A stretch of DNA of 64,000 nucleotides from VAZQ01 sp035293945. Its GTDB lineage: Bacteria; Pseudomonadota; Alphaproteobacteria; Rhizobiales; Xanthobacteraceae. How positions within the stretch are numbered: position 1 is the stretch's first letter; each line of letters begins with the position of its first letter. Location: contig DATGLV010000002.1 of the NCBI GenBank assembly GCA_035293945.1, forward strand, positions 124,001 through 188,000, written 5' to 3'. Below, piece by piece: positions 1 through 8,753 of this stretch. The notes below the pieces were generated by a model. That model was not told where the DNA came from and did not search any database. It was given only the letters and a program-made list of their open reading frames with translations. Made by a program: the position numbers and the translations under genes.

Positions 1-1890
1 GTCGTAGAAGGCGCCCTCTTTCAAGCCCGGCTCGAGCTCTTGGCCGGAAAACTTGTGCGCCACATAGGCATTCAGCGTCACTTCACCCCAGTCCAACGAT
101 TTGTCGGTACCGGCGATCGTGAACTTGCCGTCCTTGAGCTGAATATCGGCTTCGGCCGCCTCCAGCATCTGCGCTGCGACCTTCTTGGCTTTGCTTTCAA
201 CCTTGTCCAAAGCCTTGACCAGCGCAGAAATGCCGACGGCGCCGGAACGGGAACCGTAGGTGCCCATGCCGAACTGCACCTTCTCGGTATCCCCGTGGAC
301 CACGCTCACCTTGTCGATCGGGATGCCCAGCCGATCAGCCACCACCTGCGCGAAAGTGGTCTCGTGACCCTGGCCATGCGCATGACAGCCGGTCAAGACT
401 TCGACCGAGCCGGTCGGGTTGACCCGCACCTCGGCGGATTCCCACAGTCCCACCCCGCAGCCGAGCGAGCCTACGGCTTGGCTCGGCGCGAGACCGCACG
501 CTTCGATATAGGTCGAAAATCCAAGACCCCGCAACTTGCCGCGCTCAGCCGACTGGCGCTTGCGGGCCTCGAAGCCTTTGGCATCGGCGACCTGCAGCGC
601 CTTGTCGAGCACGGCCAAATAGTCGCCGGCGTCGTAATTCATGATCACCGGCGTCTGGTGAGGAAAGCTCTTGATGAAATTCCGGCCCCGCAGCTCGGCC
701 GGATCCATCCCGAGCTCGCGGGCGCCGACTTCGACCAGACGCTCCACCACGAATGCCGCCTCCGGCCGGCCGGCGCCGCGATAGGCGTCAACCGGCAGCG
801 TATTGGTGTAGACGGCATCGACCTCGCAGTAGATCGCGGGAATCTCATATTGGCCGGACAGCAGTGTCGCGTACAGGTAGGTCGGCACTGATGATGAGAA
901 CGTCGACATATAAGCGCCGAGATTGGCGATGGTCCGCGCCCGCAGCGCCAGGATCTTGCCGCCGTCGCCGAACGCCATCTCCGCCACGGTGACGTGATCA
1001 CGGCCGTGGGCGTCGCACAGGAAGGCTTCGCTGCGATCGGCGACCCACTTGACCGGCCGGCCGACGCGTTTGGATGCCCACAGCGTCACCACCTCTTCCG
1101 GATAGATGAAGATCTTGGAGCCGAAGCCGCCTCCGACATCGGGCGCGATCACGCGCAGCTTGTTCTCGGGCGCAAGGCCGACAAAAGCAGAAATGACGAG
1201 GCGCGCCACATGCGGATTCTGGCTTGTATTCCATAATGTGAAACTGTCGGTTCCCGAATCGTATTCGCCGATCGCCGCGCGCGGCTCGATCGCATTCGGC
1301 ACCAGACGATTGTTGATGATGTCGAGCCTGGTGACGTGCGTGGCCGACTTGAACGCGGCATCAACCGCCTTGGCGTCGCCCAACTGCCACCGATAGATGG
1401 TGTTGCTCGGCGCCACATCGTGAATCTGCGGCGCCTCCTTGGCTTGCGCCCGCGCCGGATCGACGACAGCGGCCAGGACCTTGAAGTCGCACCGGACCTT
1501 CTCGGCAGCATCCTTCGCCTGCGCCAAAGTTTCAGCCACCACGACGGCGACCGGATCCCCGACATGGCAAGCTTTGTCACGCGCAAGCGCCGGATGCGGC
1601 GCCATTTTCATCGGACTGCCGTCCTTGGAGTGGATCATCCAGCCGCAGACCAAATTGCCGATCTTGTCGGCAGCGAGCTCGGCGCCGGTCAACACTGCCA
1701 GCACACCCGGCAGGGCGGCCGCGGCCCTGGTGTCGATCCCCTTGATCCTGGCATGGGCATGTGGTGAGCGCACAAAGCAGGCGAAGGCCTGCTTAGGCCG
1801 TTCAATATCGGCGGTGTAGCGCCCCTTGCCGGTAATGAAACGCTGGTCCTCCTGACGGCGCACCGACGCGCCGATCCCGGTCGCGCTCAT
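1..1890 (-). CDS. Form-II CoxL-like molybdopterin-binding large subunit (partial)
   Basis: Large catalytic subunit of a xanthine oxidase-family molybdenum hydroxylase, annotated in many genomes as aerobic CO dehydrogenase. Reading back from an ATG at 1890 the frame stays open to the window edge, so about 630 N-terminal residues are present and the C-terminus is missing. The start reads MSATGIGASVRRQEDQRF, typical of the family. A glycine-rich cofactor segment (PDVGGGFGSK) lies mid-protein. The active-site loop, near 766-786, reads AYRGAGR. That is the form-II motif; genuine CO-oxidising form-I enzymes carry AYxCSFR. The true substrate is therefore unknown. It follows coxS by 56 bp on the same strand. 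The FAD-binding CoxM subunit is not in the window and may lie beyond the edge. Confidence 0.88.
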   Translation of the reverse strand, partial: MSATGIGASVRRQEDQRFITGKGRYTADIERPKQAFACFVRSPHAHARIKGIDTRAAAALPGVLAVLTGAELAADKIGNLVCGWMIHSKDGSPMKMAPHPALARDKACHVGDPVAVVVAETLAQAKDAAEKVRCDFKVLAAVVDPARAQAKEAPQIHDVAPSNTIYRWQLGDAKAVDAAFKSATHVTRLDIINNRLVPNAIEPRAAIGEYDSGTDSFTLWNTSQNPHVARLVISAFVGLAPENKLRVIAPDVGGGFGSKIFIYPEEVVTLWASKRVGRPVKWVADRSEAFLCDAHGRDHVTVAEMAFGDGGKILALRARTIANLGAYMSTFSSSVPTYLYATLLSGQYEIPAIYCEVDAVYTNTLPVDAYRGAGRPEAAFVVERLVEVGARELGMDPAELRGRNFIKSFPHQTPVIMNYDAGDYLAVLDKALQVADAKGFEARKRQSAERGKLRGLGFSTYIEACGLAPSQAVGSLGCGVGLWESAEVRVNPTGSVEVLTGCHAHGQGHETTFAQVVADRLGIPIDKVSVVHGDTEKVQFGMGTYGSRSGAVGISALVKALDKVESKAKKVAAQMLEAAEADIQLKDGKFTIAGTDKSLDWGEVTLNAYVAHKFSGQELEPGLKEGAFYD

Positions 1891-1946
1891 GGCGGTCTCC
1901 TCGGCGGTTCTCCCTTGGCGTTCACTTAAGCAGGCAGCGGCAGTGG

Positions 1947-2450
1947 CTATTCCGCGGCGTGCTGCCCGGCGCCCGCCCCCTGCCCCATGGCTCGCGCGCC
2001 GGCGGCGATTGCTTTGACGATATTGTGGTAGCCGGTGCAACGGCACAGATTGCCTTCGAGCTCGTGCCGGATGGTCTGCTCGTCGAGCTCGTGCCCCTTG
2101 CGGTTCACCATATCGACGGCGGTCATGATCATGCCGGGGGTGCAATAGCCGCATTGGAGGCCGTGATGCTCGCGGAAGGCCTCCTGCATCGGATGCAGCG
2201 GCCCGCTCGGCGATGCCAATCCCTCGATGGTGGTGACGTCGGCACCGTCGACCTGCCAAGAGAAGATTGTGCAGGATTTGACTGCCTTGCCGTTCACATG
2301 AACGACACAAGCGCCGCATTGCGAGGTGTCGCAGCCCACATGCGTACCGGTGAGACGCAGCTCCTCTCGAAGAAACTGCACCAGCAGGGTGCGCGGATCA
2401 ATGTCGCCGGTGACGGGCTTGCCGTTCACCGTCATCGCGACGGCTACCAT
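1947..2450 (-). CDS. coxS: [2Fe-2S] small subunit of molybdenum hydroxylase (CoxS-like)
   Basis: Iron-sulfur electron-transfer subunit of 167 residues that passes electrons from the molybdenum site to the flavin subunit. Both expected clusters are visible. The N-terminal plant-type ferredoxin cluster is CDTSQCGAC followed by a later Cys (KSC). The C-terminal four-helix cluster has CGYCTPGM and CRCTGYHNI. The length fits the family. A strong Shine-Dalgarno sequence (AAGGAGG) sits just before the ATG at 2450. The gene lies between coxG and coxL, so the order of transcription is coxG-coxS-coxL, presumably one operon. Confidence 0.93.
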   Translation of the reverse strand: MVAVAMTVNGKPVTGDIDPRTLLVQFLREELRLTGTHVGCDTSQCGACVVHVNGKAVKSCTIFSWQVDGADVTTIEGLASPSGPLHPMQEAFREHHGLQCGYCTPGMIMTAVDMVNRKGHELDEQTIRHELEGNLCRCTGYHNIVKAIAAGARAMGQGAGAGQHAAE

Positions 2451-2565
2451 GAGAATCCTCCTTGAAGATCAATGACCGGCGCCGCGCAAATAGGGCAGCA
2501 TGGCGCGATTTTGCCCCGCGGCCGGCTTTCAAACAAGAGAGCTATCGAAGCTCCGCAACGCCAGG

Positions 2566-3018
2566 TCAAGGCGCCGGCGCCACGGCAGTGGCGAATTTCT
2601 GGAAGAAATCGTCGGCAGTCTTCTTCGCGGCGCCGCTGATCAAGCGCTGGCCGAGTTGCGCCAGCTTACCGCCGATCTGCGCCTCGACGTCATAGCTCAA
2701 CAGCGTGCCGCCATCCTTGTCGGCCAGCGACACTTTGGCGCCCCCCTTGGCAAAGCCGGCAACACCTCCCTCGCCTTCACCGGAGATGCGATAGCTGCTC
2801 GGCGGGTCGAGGTCGGAAAGCCGCACCTTGCCCTTCCAGCGCGCCTTGACGGGCCCGACTTTGATAGTGGCGATCGCCTGGAACTCGGTATCGGAGGTCT
2901 TGTCGAGCTGCTCGCAACCGGGGATGCAAACCTTGAGCACCTCCGGATCATTGAGCTTGGCCCACACGGCCTCGCGACTGGCGGGCAATTGGACCTCGCC
3001 CGTCATGGTCATTGCCAT
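2566..3018 (-). CDS. coxG: CoxG/SRPBCC-fold carbon monoxide dehydrogenase accessory protein
   Basis: A 150-residue protein of the CoxG (SRPBCC-like) family. CoxG proteins are associated with molybdenum hydroxylase operons and have been linked to membrane attachment or quinone delivery. The N-terminus MAMTMTGEVQLPASREAVW and the segment LKVCIPGCEQL are characteristic, with further SRPBCC-like strands such as YRISGEGEGG. The start at 3018 was chosen over an upstream in-frame ATG because GAGGAGAG lies at the right distance. It is the first gene of the coxG-coxS-coxL unit and diverges from the pcaB-like gene, with 200 bp between them. Some homologues extend C-terminally; this one ends soon after KFATAVAPAP. 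Confidence 0.88.
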   Translation of the reverse strand: MAMTMTGEVQLPASREAVWAKLNDPEVLKVCIPGCEQLDKTSDTEFQAIATIKVGPVKARWKGKVRLSDLDPPSSYRISGEGEGGVAGFAKGGAKVSLADKDGGTLLSYDVEAQIGGKLAQLGQRLISGAAKKTADDFFQKFATAVAPAP

Positions 3019-3218
3019 CGGCTTCTCTCCTCGCTTTGATTGCTTGGTATAAGGCCTTGGCGGCTCGCCAGGAAAGCGATTTTCGCGACGCCCAAAGCGG
3101 TGCAGATCTGCAGTCCAAGGGGGGTTGGCGCCGAACGCCAAGGCCGCTAGAGCGTATTTCGACCGAAATCGGATATCCATTTTTCCGGAACATGTATTGA
3201 GGGTGGCACGGCTCGTTC

Positions 3219-4583
3219 ATGACCAATCAGCTTGTCTTCTCGCTGCTCCCGGCCCTCGTTGCGAGCCCCGCCATGCGCGCGATCGTGGACGATCGTGCAA
3301 GGCTGCAGCGCATGCTGGATTTCGAGGCTGCCCTGACGCGCGCGGAAGCAGCCGTAGGCGTCGTCCCGGCCTCCGTGGTCGAGCCGATCGCCGCTGCCTG
3401 CCGGGCCGAGCGCTACAACTTGGCGGCGCTCGGCGAAGCGGCAGCGGCAGCCGGCAGCTTGAGCGACGCGGTTGTCGATGCGCTCACCGCCGAGGTAGCC
3501 AAGAGCGACAAGGCCGCGGCCGGCTGTGTCCATTGGGGTGCGAGTGGCCAGGACGTAATGGATACCGCCCTTGTGCTCGAGCTGCGCGCCGGCATCGACG
3601 CGCTGACTGCGGATATAAACCGGGCCATTGAGGCTTTCGTGACACTGGCGGGGCGGCAGCGCCGCACGCCTTCGGTCGCCCGCGCCGGCCTGCGGCACGT
3701 CATGCCGGTGCCTTTCGGGCTCAAGGTCGCCGGTTATGCGGCCGCTCTCGGACGCTCGCGCGAGCGCCTCAAGCGCCTGCGCAAGGATGCACTGGTACTG
3801 CAGCTCGGCGGCACGATGGGCACGCTGGCGGTCTTGGGCGAGCACGGGCTCAACGTGACCGATCGGATGACGGCACTCCTGGATCTGCCGGCTCCGGAAG
3901 CACCTTGGCACAGCCATCGCGACCGTCTGGTGGAAGTCGCATCAGCCTTCGCAATCCTCGCCGGCACCTGCGGCAAGATCGCCCGCGATCTCGCTTTGCT
4001 CATGCAGAACGAGGTCGCCGAAGCCTTCGCTTCGTCGACGCTCGACAACGCGGCCGGGTCGAGGCTGCGCCCGGCAAACGCCGCCGCACTGGCAATAACC
4101 GCAGCCAAGATCGCGCCGCAGCTGGCCGCGATCATCCTGGGAGCCGCCGGCCAAGAACATGAAAGCGGTCTCGGTAGCGCGCAGGCTGAGTGGGCGACAT
4201 TCCCGAACCTCGCCCTGGCCACTTCTGCCGGCAGCCTCGGGGTCGCCGATCTGGCGCAAGGCATCGATGTCGATCCCGATCGCATGCGCACAAATGTCGA
4301 GATGACGCAGGGATTCATCATGGCGGAGGCGATCAGCCTGGCGCTCAGCGGCAAGGTCAGCCATGAGGAGGCGCTGCGCCTGGTCGCGGAGGCAAGCGAG
4401 AAGTCAGTGCGCGACAGGCGTGGCCTGCAAACCGTGCTGAGCGAGGACGAACGCGTCACGGCGCATCTCTCGGCGCCGGTGCTCAGCCGCCTGTTCGAGC
4501 CGATGTCGCACCAGGGCGCAGCGCAGACCTTTATCGACCGGCTGGTCGGCCCGCTCAGGGCCGCGCCGACCAAGCGTCCTTGA
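3219..4583 (+). CDS. pcaB: 3-carboxy-cis,cis-muconate cycloisomerase-like protein with degenerate active-site loop
   Basis: Fumarase/aspartase superfamily protein of 454 residues resembling PcaB, which converts 3-carboxy-cis,cis-muconate to the 4-carboxymuconolactone in the protocatechuate branch of the beta-ketoadipate pathway. The N-terminal region, the AAGCVHWGASGQDVMDTA segment and the AAGQEHESGLGSAQAEW segment match PcaB. The superfamily signature GSSxMPxKxNP is absent. The equivalent stretch (about 4055-4085) reads AAGSRLRPANAAAL, lacking the usual second Ser, Lys and Asn. The frame remains open on both sides. pcaD follows 31 bp downstream. It is either a diverged paralogue with altered chemistry or a damaged gene; the family call is firm but catalysis is doubtful. 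Confidence 0.82.
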   Translation: MTNQLVFSLLPALVASPAMRAIVDDRARLQRMLDFEAALTRAEAAVGVVPASVVEPIAAACRAERYNLAALGEAAAAAGSLSDAVVDALTAEVAKSDKAAAGCVHWGASGQDVMDTALVLELRAGIDALTADINRAIEAFVTLAGRQRRTPSVARAGLRHVMPVPFGLKVAGYAAALGRSRERLKRLRKDALVLQLGGTMGTLAVLGEHGLNVTDRMTALLDLPAPEAPWHSHRDRLVEVASAFAILAGTCGKIARDLALLMQNEVAEAFASSTLDNAAGSRLRPANAAALAITAAKIAPQLAAIILGAAGQEHESGLGSAQAEWATFPNLALATSAGSLGVADLAQGIDVDPDRMRTNVEMTQGFIMAEAISLALSGKVSHEEALRLVAEASEKSVRDRRGLQTVLSEDERVTAHLSAPVLSRLFEPMSHQGAAQTFIDRLVGPLRAAPTKRP

Positions 4584-4614
4584 GAATCCTCGTCGGCGGA
4601 TCGGGGAAACCCTG

Positions 4615-5409
4615 ATGCCGATGATCGCGGCCGCCGATGGCTGCCCTTTGTGGGTCGAGTTCGAAGGTCCTCCTCAGGCGCCCGTTCTCGTCTTGTCGAA
4701 TTCACTCGGCACCGACCTGCACATGTGGGACGCCCAGGCGGCGTTGTTCGCGCAGAGCTTTCGAGTCGTTCGCTATGATCGCCGCGGGCATGGAAAGTCG
4801 GGGGTGCCGCATGGCCCTTACACGATGGAGCAGCTCGCCCGCGATGCGCTTGCGATCGCAGACGCCCTCGGTCTCGGCAGGTTTCACTGGTGCGGCCTCT
4901 CGATGGGGGGCATGGAAGGCATGTGGCTCGCCGCCCACGCGGCCGCGCGCCTCGACCGGCTCATTCTGTCGAACACCTGCTGCTTTTATCCCGACAAACC
5001 GGTCTGGGACCGGCGGATCGCGGCTGTCCGCTCGGTCGGCGATCTCTCCCTTCTCGCCGATTGGATCTTACGTCTTTGGTTCAGTCCGCGATTCCTGACC
5101 GGCGCCGGAGCAGCCGCTGTGACGCCGTTCAGGTCGATGCTTTCCGCCACGCAGATCGAGGGCTACATCGGCTGCTGCGAAGCCATCCGCGACATGGATC
5201 ATCGCGATATCCTCCCACACATCCACGCCCCTACCCTTGTCATTGCCGGCCGCTACGATCAGGCGACCCCGGTTGCAGCCGCGAAGCTCATTCACAGCCG
5301 CATCCGCGACGCTGGCTTGGAAATATTCGACAGCGGGCACTTCACCAATGTGGAGCAACCAGAGGCCTATGCGCGGCTGGTGCTTGATTTCCTTCGGTGC
5401 CCCACCTGA
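4615..5409 (+). CDS. pcaD: 3-oxoadipate enol-lactonase (alpha/beta hydrolase)
   Basis: Hydrolyses beta-ketoadipate enol-lactone to beta-ketoadipate, the step after PcaB and PcaC. The 264-residue alpha/beta hydrolase shows the oxyanion segment SNSLGTDLHMWD, the nucleophile elbow GLSMGG, an acid residue in AGRYDQATP and the catalytic His in SGHFTNVEQP, all in the order expected for PcaD. It lies 31 bp after the pcaB-like gene and is probably co-transcribed. pcaC, pcaG and pcaH are not in the window. A related esterase function cannot be excluded, but the context favours PcaD. Confidence 0.88.
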   Translation: MPMIAAADGCPLWVEFEGPPQAPVLVLSNSLGTDLHMWDAQAALFAQSFRVVRYDRRGHGKSGVPHGPYTMEQLARDALAIADALGLGRFHWCGLSMGGMEGMWLAAHAAARLDRLILSNTCCFYPDKPVWDRRIAAVRSVGDLSLLADWILRLWFSPRFLTGAGAAAVTPFRSMLSATQIEGYIGCCEAIRDMDHRDILPHIHAPTLVIAGRYDQATPVAAAKLIHSRIRDAGLEIFDSGHFTNVEQPEAYARLVLDFLRCPT

Positions 5410-5592
5410 CATTTGCGCGCGCTGGCCACGGCCGCCCAAATCCCTGCAGCGGCTCCTACAGGACTCATTTGAGGCCTCGCGTCAGCTCAGTTCGAAAAAT
5501 ACCCCAAAAGAGTCCGGCATCGATTCAGCAAGCGTTAGCACGCGGGGGTCTATCGAACGGCCTGCCCACGGGACAATTAAGAGGGGCCCGTC

Positions 5593-6069
5593 ATGACCAT
5601 TTTTCGCCTGACTTACTACAGCCGCAATCGCCTCGACCGGTTGGGAGGATCGGTCGAGGAGCACCTGTGCGGCATGCTTGAGCAAGCCGTCGCCAATAAT
5701 CGCCGCGACGACATTACCGGCGCGCTCATCCATGACGACAAGTGGTTCGCGCAGGAGCTCGAGGGTCCCGAGATGGCGGTGTCGGCGACGTTTGAGCGGA
5801 TTCTGCGCGACCGGCGCCATACCGATGTCAGGTTGATCAAAATGCAGCCCGTTCCGGCGCGCCGTTTTGCCGCTTGGTGGATGGCCGGCGTGCCCCGCGG
5901 GAAAGACAATTGCGATGTTTTCCGGCATCACTGCGAAAGCGAGCGCTTCGACCCGCAACTGATGCGCGCCGACCGGCTTGGTGATCTGATCGAGGCGGTG
6001 GTGGCGCGCTTGCCGCAGCGTCCAGGCGACGCGGCGCTGGCGTTCGGGAAGGTCACATATGCAGCTTAA
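5593..6069 (+). CDS. BLUF-domain blue-light sensor
   Basis: A 158-residue protein that is almost entirely one BLUF (blue light using FAD) domain. The expected flavin-pocket residues are present: Tyr in RLTYYSRN near the N-terminus, the Asn pair and ITG in NNRRDDITGAL, the Gln in FAQELEGP, and the W-x-M element in AAWWMAG. There is no attached EAL, GGDEF or other output domain, so it would act through a partner protein. AGAGGGG precedes the ATG. It stands alone after pcaD with 183 bp between them, and converges with a membrane protein gene whose stop is 45 bp away. Confidence 0.88.
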   Translation: MTIFRLTYYSRNRLDRLGGSVEEHLCGMLEQAVANNRRDDITGALIHDDKWFAQELEGPEMAVSATFERILRDRRHTDVRLIKMQPVPARRFAAWWMAGVPRGKDNCDVFRHHCESERFDPQLMRADRLGDLIEAVVARLPQRPGDAALAFGKVTYAA

Positions 6070-6114
6070 ATGGTCGCTCAAGCAACATCAGGTCGCCCTG
6101 AGAGCCGAGGGCGG

Positions 6115-6657
6115 CTACGGATAGGCCGGTGCGGCTCCACTTTGCGACCTTTCTGGAGGGGAGGCAGCGGCCGTAACTTCGGTGGCTCGCGGCCGCGTCG
6201 CGGCTTGCCGCTCGATGACGATGATGATCGCAGCCCCGACGAGAAGCAGGAACTGGGTCGCCAAGAGGCGGATGAGACCTGCATCCCCCGATGCCAGGGT
6301 TGGAGGGACCCAAATCAGGACAGTGGCGAGTGCGAGCGTGAGCACGATATCCACCGTTTCGCGGCTGGGGTCCTGTCGGGTCGCAAGTGCGCGGGCGAAT
6401 TCGATCAGATAGGCGATGAAGGCGGCGGCGACCATCATTTTCAGGACCGCAAGCATTTGCGAAGTGCGAATGAGACCCACAAGCCCAAAATCGAAAAGAT
6501 TACGGATATAGATCGCGACCACCGCATGCGTGCGATCCTCGAATCCCCCAAAGGGCGATGTCAGCACCCGCAGGGCCTCGTGTCCCCACACCGGCACGAA
6601 ATAAGCCGATACCAACGCGAAGTTGACGAGCCCCAGCCGGGGATGAGGTCGCATCAA
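6115..6657 (-). CDS. Hypothetical multi-pass membrane protein
   Basis: A 180-residue protein of unknown family. Four hydrophobic stretches are visible: LGLVNFALVSAYFVPV at the N-terminus, VLKMMVAAAFIAYLIEFA, IVLTLALATVLIWVP, and LLATQFLLLVGAAIIIVIE. The C-terminal tail of about 35 residues is polar and rich in Ala, Pro and Arg. GGGAGG lies just upstream; the second ATG at 6654 is equally well placed. It converges with the BLUF gene. No motif gives a function. Reading frame, length and membrane pattern support a real gene. Confidence 0.65.
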   Translation of the reverse strand: MMRPHPRLGLVNFALVSAYFVPVWGHEALRVLTSPFGGFEDRTHAVVAIYIRNLFDFGLVGLIRTSQMLAVLKMMVAAAFIAYLIEFARALATRQDPSRETVDIVLTLALATVLIWVPPTLASGDAGLIRLLATQFLLLVGAAIIIVIERQAATRPRATEVTAAASPPERSQSGAAPAYP

Positions 6658-6849
6658 AGCCTCCCGACCGAGCCACAGCGATGAGGGACATCCGGGCTCG
6701 GGCGAGGAGCTAGCGCGCTCGCCGCGGGGAGCTCAATCGAAACGCTTTGTTAACCTTATCGCACGAATGCGCCGTGCAAGGCGGAGGCATGTGAAACCGA
6801 CCTGCCCCTCCCTGACGTGTGCGCCTCGTCGGCGCTGCATATGCCTTCG

Positions 6850-7404
6850 CTACACGTGCTTATATGCGCGCTCGTGATACACGAGCACCGGGCCACCGGG
6901 TCCGAGCCGTACTGTTTCCACGGCGCCGAAGAAGACATTGTGGGTGCCGACCGAGCGCACCTCGATCAACCGGCAGTCGAATGCGACCGCGGCAGCGGTC
7001 AGGACCGGGCTGCCAGTCGTCAACACCGTCCAGTCGCCCCCCGCGAAACGGTCAGCGCCCTGCACTCCGGTGCGGCCGGCAAACAGATCGGCAATCGCAG
7101 CGCCCTCGCGACCCAGGGTGTTGACGCAGAACACACGATTATGCGCCACGGCTGGGCTGGAATGGCTGCGCCGGTTGAGGCACACCAGAAGCGTCGGGGG
7201 CGCGTCGCTGACCGAGCAGACTGCCGTAGCGGTGGTGCCGGTCTTGCCGGCAGCTCCGGCTGTGGTGATCACGTGGACGGCGGCGCCAAGCCGGCTCATG
7301 GCCTCGCGAAAGGCCATGGGGTCGACGGTGGGCACGCTTTCGGGGCCTACCGCGGTGAACGCGCCGTCCATCGCGTCGTCGGGACGTTGGTCGTTCCAGG
7401 TCAT
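6850..7404 (-). CDS. Flavin reductase-like FMN-binding protein
   Basis: A 184-residue flavin reductase-domain protein (HpaC/RutF type) that would supply reduced FMN or FAD to a two-component monooxygenase using NAD(P)H. Family features are FREAMSRLGAAVHVITT, the segment GTTATAVCSVSDAPPTLLVCLNR (flavin and substrate binding), FCVNTLG, and the C-terminal GGPVLVYHERAY. No monooxygenase is adjacent. The closest candidate partner in the window is the HpaB-type protein at 24.7 kb. It is transcribed alone on the minus strand after the ligase gene, with a 70-bp gap. Confidence 0.87.
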   Translation of the reverse strand: MTWNDQRPDDAMDGAFTAVGPESVPTVDPMAFREAMSRLGAAVHVITTAGAAGKTGTTATAVCSVSDAPPTLLVCLNRRSHSSPAVAHNRVFCVNTLGREGAAIADLFAGRTGVQGADRFAGGDWTVLTTGSPVLTAAAVAFDCRLIEVRSVGTHNVFFGAVETVRLGPGGPVLVYHERAYKHV

Positions 7405-7475
7405 GCGCTACTATAGCGCAAAACAAACAGTCCCACGCAAACCGATGAACGTTAACCGGAACGAACGGATAGCGG

Positions 7476-8591
7476 TCAGCGCAGGGTTGCGGCAGCGATC
7501 CAGTCCGTCACCGCGCGTAGTGCACGTGTCGGACGTATATCGCCGCCATCGTGTGCTTCGAAGACCGCGAGCTGAGTGTCAGCCGAAGTCCCGGCCTCGA
7601 CGATGGCGCGGCAGCGCCGCAATTCCTCAACACAACCGAGCGCCCACGCATCGGCCGCCACATCCTCGATCAGCTGGTCGAGCATCTCGCCGACGCTGAC
7701 GGCCCCGCCCTCACCGACAAAGGTGCCGCGGACGCCGTAGCGCTGCGCCCGCCATTTGTTCTCGACCGCAATCGCCCGCGCAACCGCATCGACATCGTGA
7801 TTGAGCAGCGGATTGCGCGTGAGATAGCGGGCGAGCACGCGGTAAAGCGCCGCTATGGCAATCGCGTCCTCCACCAGGGTGCAGCAGTCGGGAGCGCGCA
7901 ATTCGAGCGTCGGATGCCGAAGCGAGGGACGGATAGCCCACCAGACAAAGCTCGCATCCTCCATCACGCCGGCCCGCACCAACGCGGCCACGTAGGCCTC
8001 ATAGTCCTCCTTGGTGCGGAACAGCTCCGGCACGCCGGTGCGCGGCAACTCATCGTAAGCGGCAAGCCGGTAGCCTTTGAGCCCGGTCGGCCGCGAGTGC
8101 CAGAACGGCGAGGAGGTGGCCAGCGCCACGAATAATGGGAGATACGGCAGCATCCGCGCCATCATGTCGACGCGGTCGTCCGGATCCGGCAGCTCGACAT
8201 GCACGTGCATTCCGCACAACATGTTGCGCTGGCCGATCATTTGCAGGTCGTGCATGACCACGTCGTAGCGCTCGGACTCAGTCTGCTGCATGTCGCGCCA
8301 AGCTGCAGTCGGATGCGTGCCGGCCGCAAGAATTGCCAAGCCATGCTCGGCGGCGATCGCAGCCACGGTCTGCCGCAGGAAGCGCAGTTCCTCGTGCGCT
8401 GTCGCTATGTTGATGTGCGGCAAGGTTGCGATCTCGACCTGCGACTGCAGTAATTCGCCGGTCACCTGCCCTCCGGTGGCTTTGCGGGCGTCGGCGAGGA
8501 ACGCCGCCGGCATGGCACGAGCGGCCGACTTCGTCTCCGCGTCGACCAGAAAGAACTCTTCCTCGATCCCGAACTTGTAGATGTTGGCCAT
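7476..8591 (-). CDS. YbdK-type carboxylate-amine ligase (glutamate-cysteine ligase 2 family)
   Basis: A 371-residue ATP-dependent carboxylate-amine ligase of the GCS2/YbdK family. Family members form gamma-glutamyl bonds; YbdK itself has weak glutamate-cysteine ligase activity. Family hallmarks are KFGIEEEFFLVD at the N-terminus, GMHVHVELPD, SSPFWHSRPTGLKGYR and TLELRAPDCCTLVEDA. The start at 8591 was preferred over ATGs at 8603 and 8678 because GGAG lies seven bases upstream and the family begins there. An EcfG-like promoter (GAAAC-N16-CGTT) lies about 160 bp upstream, suggesting induction by the general stress sigma factor encoded nearby. Confidence 0.85.
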   Translation of the reverse strand: MANIYKFGIEEEFFLVDAETKSAARAMPAAFLADARKATGGQVTGELLQSQVEIATLPHINIATAHEELRFLRQTVAAIAAEHGLAILAAGTHPTAAWRDMQQTESERYDVVMHDLQMIGQRNMLCGMHVHVELPDPDDRVDMMARMLPYLPLFVALATSSPFWHSRPTGLKGYRLAAYDELPRTGVPELFRTKEDYEAYVAALVRAGVMEDASFVWWAIRPSLRHPTLELRAPDCCTLVEDAIAIAALYRVLARYLTRNPLLNHDVDAVARAIAVENKWRAQRYGVRGTFVGEGGAVSVGEMLDQLIEDVAADAWALGCVEELRRCRAIVEAGTSADTQLAVFEAHDGGDIRPTRALRAVTDWIAAATLR

Positions 8592-8753
8592 GCTGAGCTC
8601 CATTCGGGTAATGAGCGCATTCTTGCCGGAAGACGGGAAAGCCGCCACGCCGGAGCGCGCGTACGCAAGAGACCGCATACGCGAGAGCTTTACACCTACG
8701 CGTAAGCTGACTGACGCTGCTTAAGTGATGTCGCGGGCGCCCGCGCGCCTAAC

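Noticed and set aside
3147..3195. Possible dispersed repeat before the pcaB-like gene (ATTTCGACCGAAATCGG and TTTTTCCGG)
   Set aside because: It contains a local palindrome and recalls rhizobial intergenic repeats, but no second copy is visible in the window, so it was not listed as a repeat.
7404..7475. Possible EcfG promoter before the flavin reductase gene
   Set aside because: GGAAC and AACG are present but not with the required orientation and spacing.
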